Assembly (NCBI GenBank): GCA_002700095.1
Contig: PACL01000022.1
Coordinates: 1-64,000, forward strand
DNA length: 64,000 bases
Origin: Fulvimarina sp.
Lineage (GTDB): Bacteria; Pseudomonadota; Alphaproteobacteria; Rhizobiales; Rhizobiaceae
Reading direction: 5' to 3'
The notes under the pieces are model-generated. The model saw only the letters and a program-made list of their open reading frames with translations, was not told where the DNA came from and ran no database searches. How positions within the stretch are numbered: the stretch's first letter is position 1; each line of letters starts with the position of its first letter. Position numbers and translations under genes: made by a program. Shown in pieces: positions 17,323-26,503 of the stretch.

Positions 17323-18153
17323 TCAGTCCGTCCGCTTGCGCAGCACCGTCTTCTTCAGGACGACCCCGAGAACGGCGAGCGCGGCGAGGCCGACAAGGGC
17401 GATCGTCATCTGCGGCGTGACGAGATCGCCAACCGAGACCTCTCCCTCGCCGGCATTGACCAGCGCCTGGTCGAGCCCGGAGCCAAGAAAGGCATAGACC
17501 ATCGAGCCCGGGATGATGCCGAGGAAGGTGGTGACGACATAGGTGCGAAGCGAAACCTCAAAGAAGGCCGGGGCGACGTTGACGACGAAGAAGGGCAGGA
17601 CCGGCGTCAGCCGCAGCAGCAGCAGATAGGCGAAGGCGTCGTCGCGAAAGCCCTCCGCGAACCGGGCGATGGCGCTGCCCGACTTGCGCCTGAGGACATC
17701 GCCGAAGGCCGTGCGCGCGGCGAGGAACAGGATCGTCGCCCCGATCGTCGCGCCGATCACCGTCAGCGTTCCGCCGAGCAGCCAGCCGAACAGGAAGCCG
17801 GACGCCACCGTGACGATGGAGGCGGCGGGAAACGACACCGCGACGAGGCCGGCATAGATGAGGACGAAGCCGAGACCGGCCAGGACGAGATTGGCGTTCA
17901 CCCAGTCCTTCAGGTCGTCGCGGCTCTCCACGAACGCTTCCAGCGACACGTAGCGATGCAGGCCGAAGGCATAAGCGAGCGCCAGCGCCGCGACCAGAAC
18001 CACGATCGGCAGATAATGCACCAACCGTTTCTGCGAGGCTGAGCGACCGTCCTTCGCCGCGTCCTCCACAACCTCCGGCGTTGCGGCCCTGCCACCGTCC
18101 TGCGCCATCATCCCCCCTGCCGGATCGTCCGGTTTCGGCCTCGCGCTCGGCAT
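17323..18153 (-). CDS. TVP38/TMEM64 (VTT-domain) family membrane protein
   Basis: 276 residues. After a hydrophilic tail of about 45 residues come a membrane helix (LPIVVLVAALALAYAFGL), a second (VLAGLGFVLIYAGLVAVSF), then the VTT core with PAASIVTVASGFLFG, GATIGATILFLAAR, RLTPVLPFFVVNVAPAFF and the motif GIIPGSMVYAFLGSGL. The family includes lipid scramblase-like and DedA-like proteins. Bacterial functions are mostly unproven. The start at 18153 is kept, and ATGs at 18111 and 18108 would remove only part of the polar tail. It is transcribed together with the following oxidoreductase gene. Confidence 0.86.
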   Translation of the reverse strand: MPSARPKPDDPAGGMMAQDGGRAATPEVVEDAAKDGRSASQKRLVHYLPIVVLVAALALAYAFGLHRYVSLEAFVESRDDLKDWVNANLVLAGLGFVLIYAGLVAVSFPAASIVTVASGFLFGWLLGGTLTVIGATIGATILFLAARTAFGDVLRRKSGSAIARFAEGFRDDAFAYLLLLRLTPVLPFFVVNVAPAFFEVSLRTYVVTTFLGIIPGSMVYAFLGSGLDQALVNAGEGEVSVGDLVTPQMTIALVGLAALAVLGVVLKKTVLRKRTD

Positions 18154-18424
18154 GGTCGGTCAAGTCTCCGGCTGTCGAACCGCCGACGCTGCGGCCCGAA
18201 GAATGAAGGCGGGCCATCCGCCGCGATCGGCCCGCGGGCGATGGCGGCGCCTACCGAACCGTCTTCGCCGGATCGCATGGCAATGTTACTGGCCGAAGAC
18301 CTCGCCCGGCGAACACGCTTGCGTCAACACCGCCCGCGCCTCTCCCCGCCCCGAAGTCGCGCCCGTCCTCACAAGCCAAGCCCAGCCCCTCTGCTTACGG
18401 CCCGGGCCCCCGGGCCGGGCTCGC

Positions 18425-19534
18425 TCAGGCCGCGCGGCGCACCTGCGGCCGCACTGCCTGGCCGGCCTCGTCGAAGAGGCGCATGGATTGCGGCCTCGCC
18501 GTGAGGCCGATCTGCGAGCCGCGCGGGATCGACACCTCGCCGGGAAGCTTGGCGACGAAGGGCTCGTCAGCCCGGCCGATATCGACATAGACGAGGGTCA
18601 CCTCGCCGAGGGATTCCGTCAGGACGACCGTCCCCCGGAAAGGCGGGTTCGCTTCGTCGGTGAGCGACAGGTCCTCGGGCCGGATGCCGAGATGGCCGGC
18701 GCCGCCTGCGACCGTTCCAACTGCCGCGATGGGCAGGTCGACCGGCGAGCCGCCCTCCGGCACCACGCGGGTCGCTGCCCCGACGCTCTCGATCCTCGCC
18801 GGCAGGATGTTCATCGAGGGCGAGCCGAGGAATTTCGCGACGAAGAGATTGTCCGGCGAATTGTAGAGCTCCATGGGCCCGCCGACCTGCTCGACATGGC
18901 CCTTGTTGAGGACGACGATCCGGTCGGCCAGCGTCATCGCCTCCACCTGGTCGTGGGTGACGTAGATCATCGTCGTCCCCGCCATCTTCTCGTGCAGCCG
19001 GGCGATCTCGATGCGGGTCTGGACGCGGAGCGCCGCGTCGAGATTGGACAAGGGCTCGTCGAACAGGAACACCTGCGGGTCGCGGGTGATCGCCCGGCCG
19101 ATGGCGACGCGCTGGCGCTGGCCGCCGGAGAGCGCCTTGGGCAGCCGGTCGAGATAGGGCTCGATCTGCAGGATCCGCGCGGCTTCCCGGACCTTCGCGT
19201 CGATCTCCGACTTGGGCTTTCCCTTCTCCAGTGTCAGGCCGAAGGCCATGTTGTCGTAGACCGTCATGTGCGGGTAGAGCGCATAGGACTGGAACACCAT
19301 GGCGATGCCGCGCTGCTTGGGGGTGAGCGAATTCACCACCCGGCCGCCGATCTCCAGCGTGCCGCCGGTGATGTCCTCGAGCCCGGCGATGACCCGGAGC
19401 AGCGTGGACTTGCCGCAGCCGGAGGGGCCGACGAAAACGACGAACTCCCCGGCGCGAATGTCGAGGTCGATGCCATGCAGCACTTCGACCGAACCATAGG
19501 CCTTTTTCACCTTGGCAAGCTTGAGATTGGCCAT
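18425..19534 (-). CDS. aglK: Alpha-glucoside ABC transporter ATP-binding protein AglK
   Basis: 369 residues of the MalK/UgpC type that power carbohydrate import. Walker A GPSGCGKST, Q-loop VFQSYALYPHMT, signature LSGGQRQRVAIGRA, Walker B FLFDEPLSNLD and H-loop VTHDQVEAMTLADRI are all intact. The C-terminal regulatory TOBE/MOP domain (about 240-369, including LGIRPEDLSL) is present. It closes the agl operon, 29 bp after the glucosidase gene, with a GGAGGAT ribosome-binding site before the ATG at 19534. The two permeases and binding protein upstream make it the dedicated ATPase of this importer. Confidence 0.88.
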   Translation of the reverse strand: MANLKLAKVKKAYGSVEVLHGIDLDIRAGEFVVFVGPSGCGKSTLLRVIAGLEDITGGTLEIGGRVVNSLTPKQRGIAMVFQSYALYPHMTVYDNMAFGLTLEKGKPKSEIDAKVREAARILQIEPYLDRLPKALSGGQRQRVAIGRAITRDPQVFLFDEPLSNLDAALRVQTRIEIARLHEKMAGTTMIYVTHDQVEAMTLADRIVVLNKGHVEQVGGPMELYNSPDNLFVAKFLGSPSMNILPARIESVGAATRVVPEGGSPVDLPIAAVGTVAGGAGHLGIRPEDLSLTDEANPPFRGTVVLTESLGEVTLVYVDIGRADEPFVAKLPGEVSIPRGSQIGLTARPQSMRLFDEAGQAVRPQVRRAA

Positions 19535-19563
19535 CCGATCCTCCCAAATCCGTGAGCGCCCGC

Positions 19564-21243
19564 TCAGAGCGCGCCGATGAAACCGTCGTGGTCGCCGAGA
19601 TGCACCGTGCCGCCCGCGACGTGGCCGGCAAAGCCATGGCCGCCCAGGCCGCGCGGATCGAAGCCGTCCGGCAACCGGTAAGCCGCCGGCCGGCCCGTGA
19701 GATTGAAGACGCAGAGAAGCGTCTCGCCCCCGCCCTCCCGCGTGAAGGCGAGGACGCCGTCCGGCGCATCGAGAAAGGCGATCGCTCCAGTAGCCAGCAC
19801 CGGATGCTCGCGCCGGAAGTTGATCAGCCTGCGATAGAAATGGAGGAGCGACCCGGGATCGGCCTCCAACGCGTCAACCGCGCGCGCGGCATGTTCCGGC
19901 GGCACCGGTAGCCAGGGCCGGCCAGAGGTGAAGCCGGCGCTGGGGCTTGCCGCCTCCCAGGCCATCGGCGTGCGGCAGCCGTCGCGGCCCTTCACCTCCG
20001 GCCAGAAGTTGATGCCATAGGGATCGACCAGATCCTCATAGGCGACGTCGGCCTCGGTCAGGCCGAGTTCCTCGCCCTGGTAGAGGCAGACAGAGCCGCG
20101 CAAGGTCAGGAGAATTCCCGCTGCCAGCCGCAGGGCCCGCTCGGCGTCGCGGCCGCCGGCGGTCCATCTTGTGGCGTGGCGCTCGACGTCGTGGTTGGAG
20201 AACGCCCAGCAGGCCCAGCCTTCGGGCCCCGCCGCCTCGAAGCGCTCGACGACCGCCCGGATCGCCTGCGGCTCCGGCATGTTGCCGGAGAGAAAGTCGA
20301 AGGCGTAGCACATCTGCAGCCGGTCCCGGCCTGTGGTGTATTCGGCCATCAGCTCGACGCCGCGGATCCGCTCGCCGACCTCGCCGACGGCCATGGCGCC
20401 GTATTCGTCGAGGAACGCGCGCAGCTCGGCGAAGAAGACCAGCACCTCCGGCCGGTTCTTGTCGTGGACATGGTCCTGGAAATTATAGGGCTGGTTGCGC
20501 GAGGCCATCACCTCGGACTGAAGCCCCGCATCGAGCGGTGGATTGTCGGCCAGCGCCGCGTCGTGGAAGTAGAAATTCGCCGTGTCGAGCCGGAAGCCGT
20601 CGACGCCGCGATCGAGCCAGAAGCGGACGTCATCGAGCAGCGCCCTGCGCACAGCCTCGTTGTGGAAGTTCAGGTCCGGCTGCGAGGTGAGGAAATTGTG
20701 GAGGTAGTACTGCCGTCGCCGGGAATCCCATTCCCAGGAGGTGCCGCCGAAGACCGAGAGCCAGTTGTTCGGCGGCGTGCCGTCGGGCTTGGGATCGGCC
20801 CAGACATACCAGTCGGCCTTGTCATTGTCGCGACTCGAGCGGCTCTCGACGAACCAGGGGTGGAGGTTGGAGCTGTGGGAGAGCACCTGGTCGATGACGA
20901 CCTTCAGCCCCAGCCGGTGGGCCTCGGCGACGAGGGCGTCGAAATCGGACAGCGTCCCGAAGATCGGATCGACGTCCCGGTAGTCGGAGATGTCGTAGCC
21001 GAAATCCTTCATCGGCGACGTCATGAAGGGCGAGATCCAGATCGCGTCGACGCCGAGCGAGGCGACATGGACGAGACGGCGGGTGATGCCGGCGAGATCG
21101 CCGATGCCGTCGCCGTTAGTGTCTTGGAACGACCGCGGATATATCTGGTAGAGGACGCAGCCGCGCCACCAGTCGGTTTCCGGCGCCATGGCAGTTTGAG
21201 TGTCAGCGGCGATCGCGGCTGTGTCGTCCAAGCCTCTCTCCAT
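19564..21243 (-). CDS. aglA: Alpha-glucosidase, glycoside hydrolase family 13 (AglA-like)
   Basis: 559 residues. It hydrolyses terminal alpha-glucosidic bonds of oligosaccharides in the cytoplasm after import. GH13 landmarks: YQIYPRSFQDTNGDGIGDL, first conserved region VVIDQVLSHSS, nucleophile Asp220 in GVDGFRLDTANF, acid/base Glu288 in MAVGEVGE and the transition-state Asp352 in AFSNHDVERHATR. There is no signal peptide. The QVLSH sequence (not the common DLVxNH) and overall length fit the AglA/oligo-1,6-glucosidase-like branch. The ATG at 21243 overlaps the stop of the acetyltransferase gene by one base (TGATG), implying coupled translation. Trehalose, sucrose, maltose or palatinose are possible substrates. 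Confidence 0.88.
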   Translation of the reverse strand: MERGLDDTAAIAADTQTAMAPETDWWRGCVLYQIYPRSFQDTNGDGIGDLAGITRRLVHVASLGVDAIWISPFMTSPMKDFGYDISDYRDVDPIFGTLSDFDALVAEAHRLGLKVVIDQVLSHSSNLHPWFVESRSSRDNDKADWYVWADPKPDGTPPNNWLSVFGGTSWEWDSRRRQYYLHNFLTSQPDLNFHNEAVRRALLDDVRFWLDRGVDGFRLDTANFYFHDAALADNPPLDAGLQSEVMASRNQPYNFQDHVHDKNRPEVLVFFAELRAFLDEYGAMAVGEVGERIRGVELMAEYTTGRDRLQMCYAFDFLSGNMPEPQAIRAVVERFEAAGPEGWACWAFSNHDVERHATRWTAGGRDAERALRLAAGILLTLRGSVCLYQGEELGLTEADVAYEDLVDPYGINFWPEVKGRDGCRTPMAWEAASPSAGFTSGRPWLPVPPEHAARAVDALEADPGSLLHFYRRLINFRREHPVLATGAIAFLDAPDGVLAFTREGGGETLLCVFNLTGRPAAYRLPDGFDPRGLGGHGFAGHVAGGTVHLGDHDGFIGAL

Positions 21244-21758
21244 CAGGCTGCAGCCTCGAAGGCTGGGTGATAGGTGATTTCCCCCCTCGGCGCGGGCGGC
21301 ACCATGACCAGCCGCTGGACATATTGCGCCGGCAGGCCGCGATAGGTGAGCGCCGGATCGCTGCCAAAGCCGAAGCGGGCGTAGAAGGCCGGGTCGCCGA
21401 GGAGGACGCAGCCGCTTGCACCGCGCTCCTCCAGCCGCCGCAAGCCCCCGGCGACAAGGGCCGTGCCGACGCCCCGGCGCTGGCAATGCGGCCAGACCGA
21501 GACTGGCCCGAGCCCGTACCAGCCCGTCTCGCCGCTTTCGATCGACACTGGCGAGAAGGCGACATGGCCGAGGATCGCATCCCCGGCACCGACGGCGACG
21601 AGCGAGAGCGTCATTGCCCCCGCCTCCCGCAGCCCGTCGACGATCGCCGCCTCGCTCTGATCGCCGTGTTCGACGTTGCGGAACGCCGCGTCGGTTAGTG
21701 CGCGGATCGCCTCGATATCGGCCGGCGCTTCCGGTCGGATGATCGTCGACATCGCCAT
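21243..21758 (-). CDS. GNAT N-acetyltransferase (YhbS-like) inside the agl operon
   Basis: 171 residues with the Gcn5-related acetyltransferase fold. The acetyl-CoA-binding motif A is GPVSVWPHCQRRGVGTALVA (Q/RxxGxG/A), followed by CVLLGDPAFYARFGF, typical of YhbS-type enzymes. The acceptor is unknown. The gene starts 2 bp after the AglG stop, or at a second ATG at 21752, and overlaps the glucosidase start by one base. It is thus embedded in the transporter operon between positions that are adjacent in the rhizobial agl operons I know. It could acetylate an imported sugar derivative or a protein, or be an unrelated insertion. Confidence 0.83.
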   Translation of the reverse strand: MAMSTIIRPEAPADIEAIRALTDAAFRNVEHGDQSEAAIVDGLREAGAMTLSLVAVGAGDAILGHVAFSPVSIESGETGWYGLGPVSVWPHCQRRGVGTALVAGGLRRLEERGASGCVLLGDPAFYARFGFGSDPALTYRGLPAQYVQRLVMVPPAPRGEITYHPAFEAAA

Positions 21759-21760
21759 TC

Positions 21761-22588
<828 letters not shown>

Positions 22589-22589
22589 C

Positions 22590-23591
22590 TCACTTCCCCC
22601 TGCCGCCGAGATCGAGCCGGGCGACCTTGATGTAGAACAGGGTGATGAAGGCGATCACCAGGAAGAGCAGCGTCGAGGCCGCCGAGCCGTAGGCGAACTT
22701 GTCGAACTGGAAGAGGTTTTCCTGGGCGAAGACCGACATCGATTTGGTCTGGGTGTTGTTCGGCGTGAGCACGTAGATGAGATCGAAAACCCGCAGCGCG
22801 TCGAGGGCCCGGAAGATCACCGCGACGAGGATCGCCGGCCGGATCAGCGGCAGCGTCACCTTCCAGAACACCTTGACCGGATGGATGCCGTCGATCTTCG
22901 CTGCCTCGTAGACGTCGCCGGGCACCATCTGCAGGCCCGCAAGGATCAGGAGCGCCATGAACGGCGTCGTCTTCCACACGTCGACGATGATCACCGCCCA
23001 CATGGCGGTGTCGGGATTGGCGGTCCAGGCGATTGGCGCGGACAGGATGCCGACCGTCATCAGCATGTCGTTGAGGATGCCGAACTGGTCGTTCATCATC
23101 CAGGCCCACATCTTGGCCGAGACGATGGTCGGAATCGCCCAGGGGATCAGCACGGCGGCCCGCACAAAGCCGCGGCCCTTGAACTCGGCATTGAGGACCA
23201 GGGCGAAGACGAGGCCGAGCACGGTCTCGATCGCGACCGAGATCACCGAATAGTAGACGGTGTTGTAGACCGCGTTCCACCACTGCGGATCGAACAGCAG
23301 GCCGAAATATTCGCCCTCCCCGTCGCCGTAGTCGACATATTCCCAGTAGTTGCGCAGGCCGACGAATTCGGCCCCCTCGAGATCGGCGAGGCTGGCATTG
23401 GTCAGCGAGAACCAGATGGTTTTCAGGAGCGGCCAGCCGGCGACGAGGGCGAGCACCAGGAGCATCGGCGTCAGGAACAGCCAGGCCGATCGGAGGCGCT
23501 GGCGCGAGAGGTCCGAGCGCGCCAGCGCGCCCTTCCGCTCGACATCGAGCGCCTTGTCGGTCGGCGGAACGCCAGCCTGAACGTTTGCCAT
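22590..23591 (-). CDS. aglF: Alpha-glucoside ABC transporter permease AglF
   Basis: 333 residues of the MalF/UgpA family: a cytoplasmic N-terminal tail, six membrane segments starting with LRSAWLFLTPMLLVLALVA, and the coupling motif YEAAKIDGIHPVKVFWKVTL. A periplasmic loop of about 50 residues follows the first helix. The ATG at 23591 is set by an excellent GGGAGGAGACG ribosome-binding site. In-frame codons further upstream (to 23744) read into Ala/Gly/Arg-rich non-homologous sequence. It lies 220 bp downstream of the binding-protein gene, a gap that often allows higher expression of the binding protein. Confidence 0.87.
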   Translation of the reverse strand: MANVQAGVPPTDKALDVERKGALARSDLSRQRLRSAWLFLTPMLLVLALVAGWPLLKTIWFSLTNASLADLEGAEFVGLRNYWEYVDYGDGEGEYFGLLFDPQWWNAVYNTVYYSVISVAIETVLGLVFALVLNAEFKGRGFVRAAVLIPWAIPTIVSAKMWAWMMNDQFGILNDMLMTVGILSAPIAWTANPDTAMWAVIIVDVWKTTPFMALLILAGLQMVPGDVYEAAKIDGIHPVKVFWKVTLPLIRPAILVAVIFRALDALRVFDLIYVLTPNNTQTKSMSVFAQENLFQFDKFAYGSAASTLLFLVIAFITLFYIKVARLDLGGRGK

Positions 23592-23811
23592 CGTCTCCTC
23601 CCACCTCGCACCGAGCCACCAGGCACCGGGCCACGAGAAACCGGGCGGTCCGCAAGGCCCGGCCGGTCGGCCGGTCTCCTCCCTTGCAGGTCCCGTCGTT
23701 CCGGCGTCGGCCCGGCGCCCTGACGTCGCCGACGCGGCTGCCATCGCGGACGCGCCGCGACGGCGATGCTCGCGGACGCCGCCGCGGCGTCCGGTTCGCT
23801 TCAGGCGGGGA

Positions 23812-25077
23812 TCACTCCCAGCCGCTGCGCTTCAGGCGGCGCAGGCGCTTTTCCAGCTGATCGAGGTTGTCTGCGGCCGTTCCGCGCCCGGACAGGGTCT
23901 CGTTGACCGCGGTCCAGAACTCCTTGGAAACCTCGTTGTACTGCCGCTTCGTCGGCGCCGACGGCCGCGGGACGGCGTTCTCGACCACCTCGCCCCATTC
24001 GGCGACGATCGGCTGCGCCTTGGCGATCTCCGGATCGTCGTAGAGCGAGGGAACGGTCGGCAGGCGGGCCGTATTCATCGCCCGTTCCTTCTGGGCCGCC
24101 TCGGAGCCGAGGAACTTGACGAGAGCGATGGCCGCGTCCTGATGCTGGGAGTATTTCGACACGGCGAGATTCCAGCCACCGAGACAGGCGGCCGACTTGC
24201 CGCTCTCGCCGGCCGGCAGCGGCACCACGTCGAACTTGCCCTTCACCGCCGAATCCTCGCCGGCCGACAGGGCGTAGGCATAGGGCCAGTTGCGCATGAA
24301 GACGGCGTTGCCGGTCTGCCAGACGCCGCGGGCCTCCTCTTCCTTGTAGGACAGGACGCCCTGCGGCGCGATCGTGCCGACCCAGCCCTTGGCCATCTCG
24401 ATGGCTGCGGCGGCCTTCTCGTTGTTGATGGTGATCTCGCCGTCCGGCGAGACGATCTGGCCGCCGCCATTCGAGGCCACCCATTCGAGAGCGTCGCAGG
24501 TCAGGCCCTCATAGGGCGCACCCTGGAAGACGAAGCCGTTCATCTGCGTATTGCCGGCCTCGCGCTCCTTGTCCTGGATTTCCTTGGCCGTCTCGGTCAG
24601 CTCGGCCCAGGTCTTCGGCGGCTCCTTGCCGTATTTCTCCAGAAGGTCGCTGCGATAGTAGAGCGCCGGCGCGTCGGTATACATCGGGAAGGCGACGAGC
24701 TTTCCGTCAACCGTTTGGGACTGGATGACCGACGGATTGTGCTTGGGGATCTCGTCCTTCATCGCCTCGGAGAGGTCGACGAAGCTGGCGGCGAGCTGCG
24801 GCGCCCAGATCACGTCGGTGCGATAGACGTCGACGTCCTCGTTGCCGGCCGACAGCCACAGCCGGTACTGGCCGAACTGGTCGGTCGTCGACGCCGGCAT
24901 CTCGACGATCTTGACGGTGTGGCCGCTCTCCTTCTCGAACGCGTCGAGCTGCATGCGCAGTTCGGAGATGTCCTTGCCGATCGAGCCCGCGACCAGCGCC
25001 AGTTCCTCGGCCCTCGCGCCACCGGCACAGAGCAGCACGCCTGCCGCCAGGGCGACGGTCATCTTGCGGAGTGTCAT
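23812..25077 (-). CDS. aglE: Alpha-glucoside ABC transporter substrate-binding protein AglE
   Basis: 421 residues with a Sec signal peptide (TVALAAGVLLCAGGARAEEL, cleavage near ARA-EE). The mature part is a family 1 extracellular solute-binding protein with the two-lobed MalE fold. Recognisable segments are YRTDVIWAPQLAASFVDLSE, FPMYTDAPALYYR and the hinge-region LGGWNLAVSKYSQ. It captures alpha-glucosides in the periplasm for AglFG. It is the first gene of the operon, with a GGGAGGAAGG ribosome-binding site. Its promoter must lie in the 392-bp region shared with the divergent SorC-type regulator. Confidence 0.86.
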   Translation of the reverse strand: MTLRKMTVALAAGVLLCAGGARAEELALVAGSIGKDISELRMQLDAFEKESGHTVKIVEMPASTTDQFGQYRLWLSAGNEDVDVYRTDVIWAPQLAASFVDLSEAMKDEIPKHNPSVIQSQTVDGKLVAFPMYTDAPALYYRSDLLEKYGKEPPKTWAELTETAKEIQDKEREAGNTQMNGFVFQGAPYEGLTCDALEWVASNGGGQIVSPDGEITINNEKAAAAIEMAKGWVGTIAPQGVLSYKEEEARGVWQTGNAVFMRNWPYAYALSAGEDSAVKGKFDVVPLPAGESGKSAACLGGWNLAVSKYSQHQDAAIALVKFLGSEAAQKERAMNTARLPTVPSLYDDPEIAKAQPIVAEWGEVVENAVPRPSAPTKRQYNEVSKEFWTAVNETLSGRGTAADNLDQLEKRLRRLKRSGWE

Positions 25078-25469
25078 CCACCTTCCTCCCTTGTTCGTCG
25101 TCGACGCGGCACGGACGCGCGTCTTGAACGGTCGGGCACAGGGGCCTCCTCACCTGCCCGCACGTTGCCGCGCGGCCCGACCCGTCTAAAGGAAAGGCTA
25201 GCTGCGGGATGCGGAAAGGCAAGTTGTCACGAGAAAGTCATGACGGAGAACGACCTGCCAGGCCGTTTCCAAGCTGGCCTCAAGGTTTCAGCACGCCGTT
25301 GCCGACAGACCCGCGACCATGGTCCCTGCGCGGTTGGGCAATCCGCCGTCACGATGAAACCCCGCCACCAACGACGAAGAGACTTGACAGCCTGACCGAG
25401 GAGTGGAATTTTTTGCACCAACAGAAAAATAATTCGCAGCGCAGCAATGCGCGCCATGGGGAGGCCGGG
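25078..25469. promoter_or_regulatory. Divergent control region between the agl operon and the polyol operon
   Basis: 392 bp with no gene. On the plus strand a TTGACA at 25384-25389 is followed after 17 bases by AATTTT, a plausible sigma-70-type promoter for the regulator operon. Just downstream, 25407-25431, an AT-rich imperfect palindrome (AATTTTTTGC, then CAGAAAAATAATT) stands out in this GC-rich DNA and could be the operator of the SorC-family regulator. No LacI-type (AglR) gene or clear LacI operator is seen for the agl side. Confidence 0.4.
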
Positions 25470-26447
25470 GTGAAGGCAGAGGCTGCCGAAGTCCGCAACG
25501 ACACCGACGAGGCGAGCCTCTCGGCGAGGGCGGCGTGGCTGTACTTCTCCGGTGGCATGACGCAAGGGCAGATCGCCAAGCGGCTGGGCGTCGCCAACAC
25601 CAAGGCCCACCGGCTGATCGCCCGGGCGACGCGCGACGGGCTGATCCGCGTCTTCGTCGAGGGCGAGGTTGCCGAATGCGTCCGGCTCGAGGACGATCTG
25701 GCCGAGCGCTTCGGCCTCGATTTCTGCCGCGTCGCGCCAGATCTCGACGAGCCGGGCATGCCGCTGATTGCCCTCGGCCTTGCCGGCGCGACCTTCCTGA
25801 AGAACGAGATCGAACGCGGCGAGCACCGGCTGATCGGCATCGGCCATGGCCGCACGCTGGCCGCCGCCGTCGGCCGGATGCCCCAGCTGGAGGCCGGCGA
25901 GACGCAGTTCGTCTCGGTGCTCGGCGGTTTCAACCGGCGCTTTGCGACCAATCCGTTCGACGTGATCCACCGGCTCGCCGAGAAGACCCGCGCCGAGGCC
26001 TACCAGATCCCACTGCCGCTGTTCGCCAACTCGGTCGAGGACAAGGCGGTGCTGATCGCCCAGTCGGGCATCGGCGAGGTGTTCGACCTCGCCTGTTCCG
26101 CCACGCTGGTCTTTGCCGGCATCGGCAGCGTCTCGGCGGATGCCTCGCTCCTCGCCAACCACATGATCGGCGAGGAGGAGATGAGCCTCCTGCGCGAAAG
26201 CGGCGCCGAGGGCGAGCTTCTCGGCCACTATTTCCGGCTCTCCGGCGAGCCGACGGCCGAGGCCTTCAGCGCAAGGGCGCTGTCGCCCGGCCTCGAGCAT
26301 CTGCGCCGGGCCAGCGTGGTGGCGCTCGCCGGCGGCGCGGAAAAGATCCGTCCGACGCTGTCGCTGCTGCGCAGCGGCGTTCTGAACGGTCTCGTCATCG
26401 ACGAGGCGACGGCCCGCAAGGTGCTTGGGGAGGCGCCCGAGGGATAG
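25470..26447 (+). CDS. SorC-family sugar-binding transcriptional regulator (EryD-like)
   Basis: 325 residues. The N-terminal winged helix-turn-helix is ARAAWLYFSGGMTQGQIAKR followed by LGVANTKAHRLIARA. The rest is the SorC sugar-binding domain, related to sugar isomerases, with the phosphate-sugar-binding segment GIGHGRTLAAAVGRMP and the C-terminal VVALAGGAEKIRPTLSLLRSG. It resembles EryD, the repressor of Brucella/rhizobial erythritol operons, across its length. The GTG at 25470 directly follows GGGGAGG. In-frame codons from 25209 lack support and read through the promoter region. It is the first gene of the operon and probably senses a phosphorylated intermediate of the pathway encoded downstream. 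Confidence 0.85.
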   Translation: MKAEAAEVRNDTDEASLSARAAWLYFSGGMTQGQIAKRLGVANTKAHRLIARATRDGLIRVFVEGEVAECVRLEDDLAERFGLDFCRVAPDLDEPGMPLIALGLAGATFLKNEIERGEHRLIGIGHGRTLAAAVGRMPQLEAGETQFVSVLGGFNRRFATNPFDVIHRLAEKTRAEAYQIPLPLFANSVEDKAVLIAQSGIGEVFDLACSATLVFAGIGSVSADASLLANHMIGEEEMSLLRESGAEGELLGHYFRLSGEPTAEAFSARALSPGLEHLRRASVVALAGGAEKIRPTLSLLRSGVLNGLVIDEATARKVLGEAPEG

Positions 26448-26503
26448 GTGTCAACCGGCCGGTGTGGAGGAGACTATCCGGCCAAAACTGGGAGGAAACA
26501 GGC

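Noticed and set aside
14024-17497. A 1157-codon plus-strand open frame
   Set aside because: It covers two clear minus-strand genes (kinase and flavin oxidoreductase), and its translation is His/Asp/Arg-rich with no domain.
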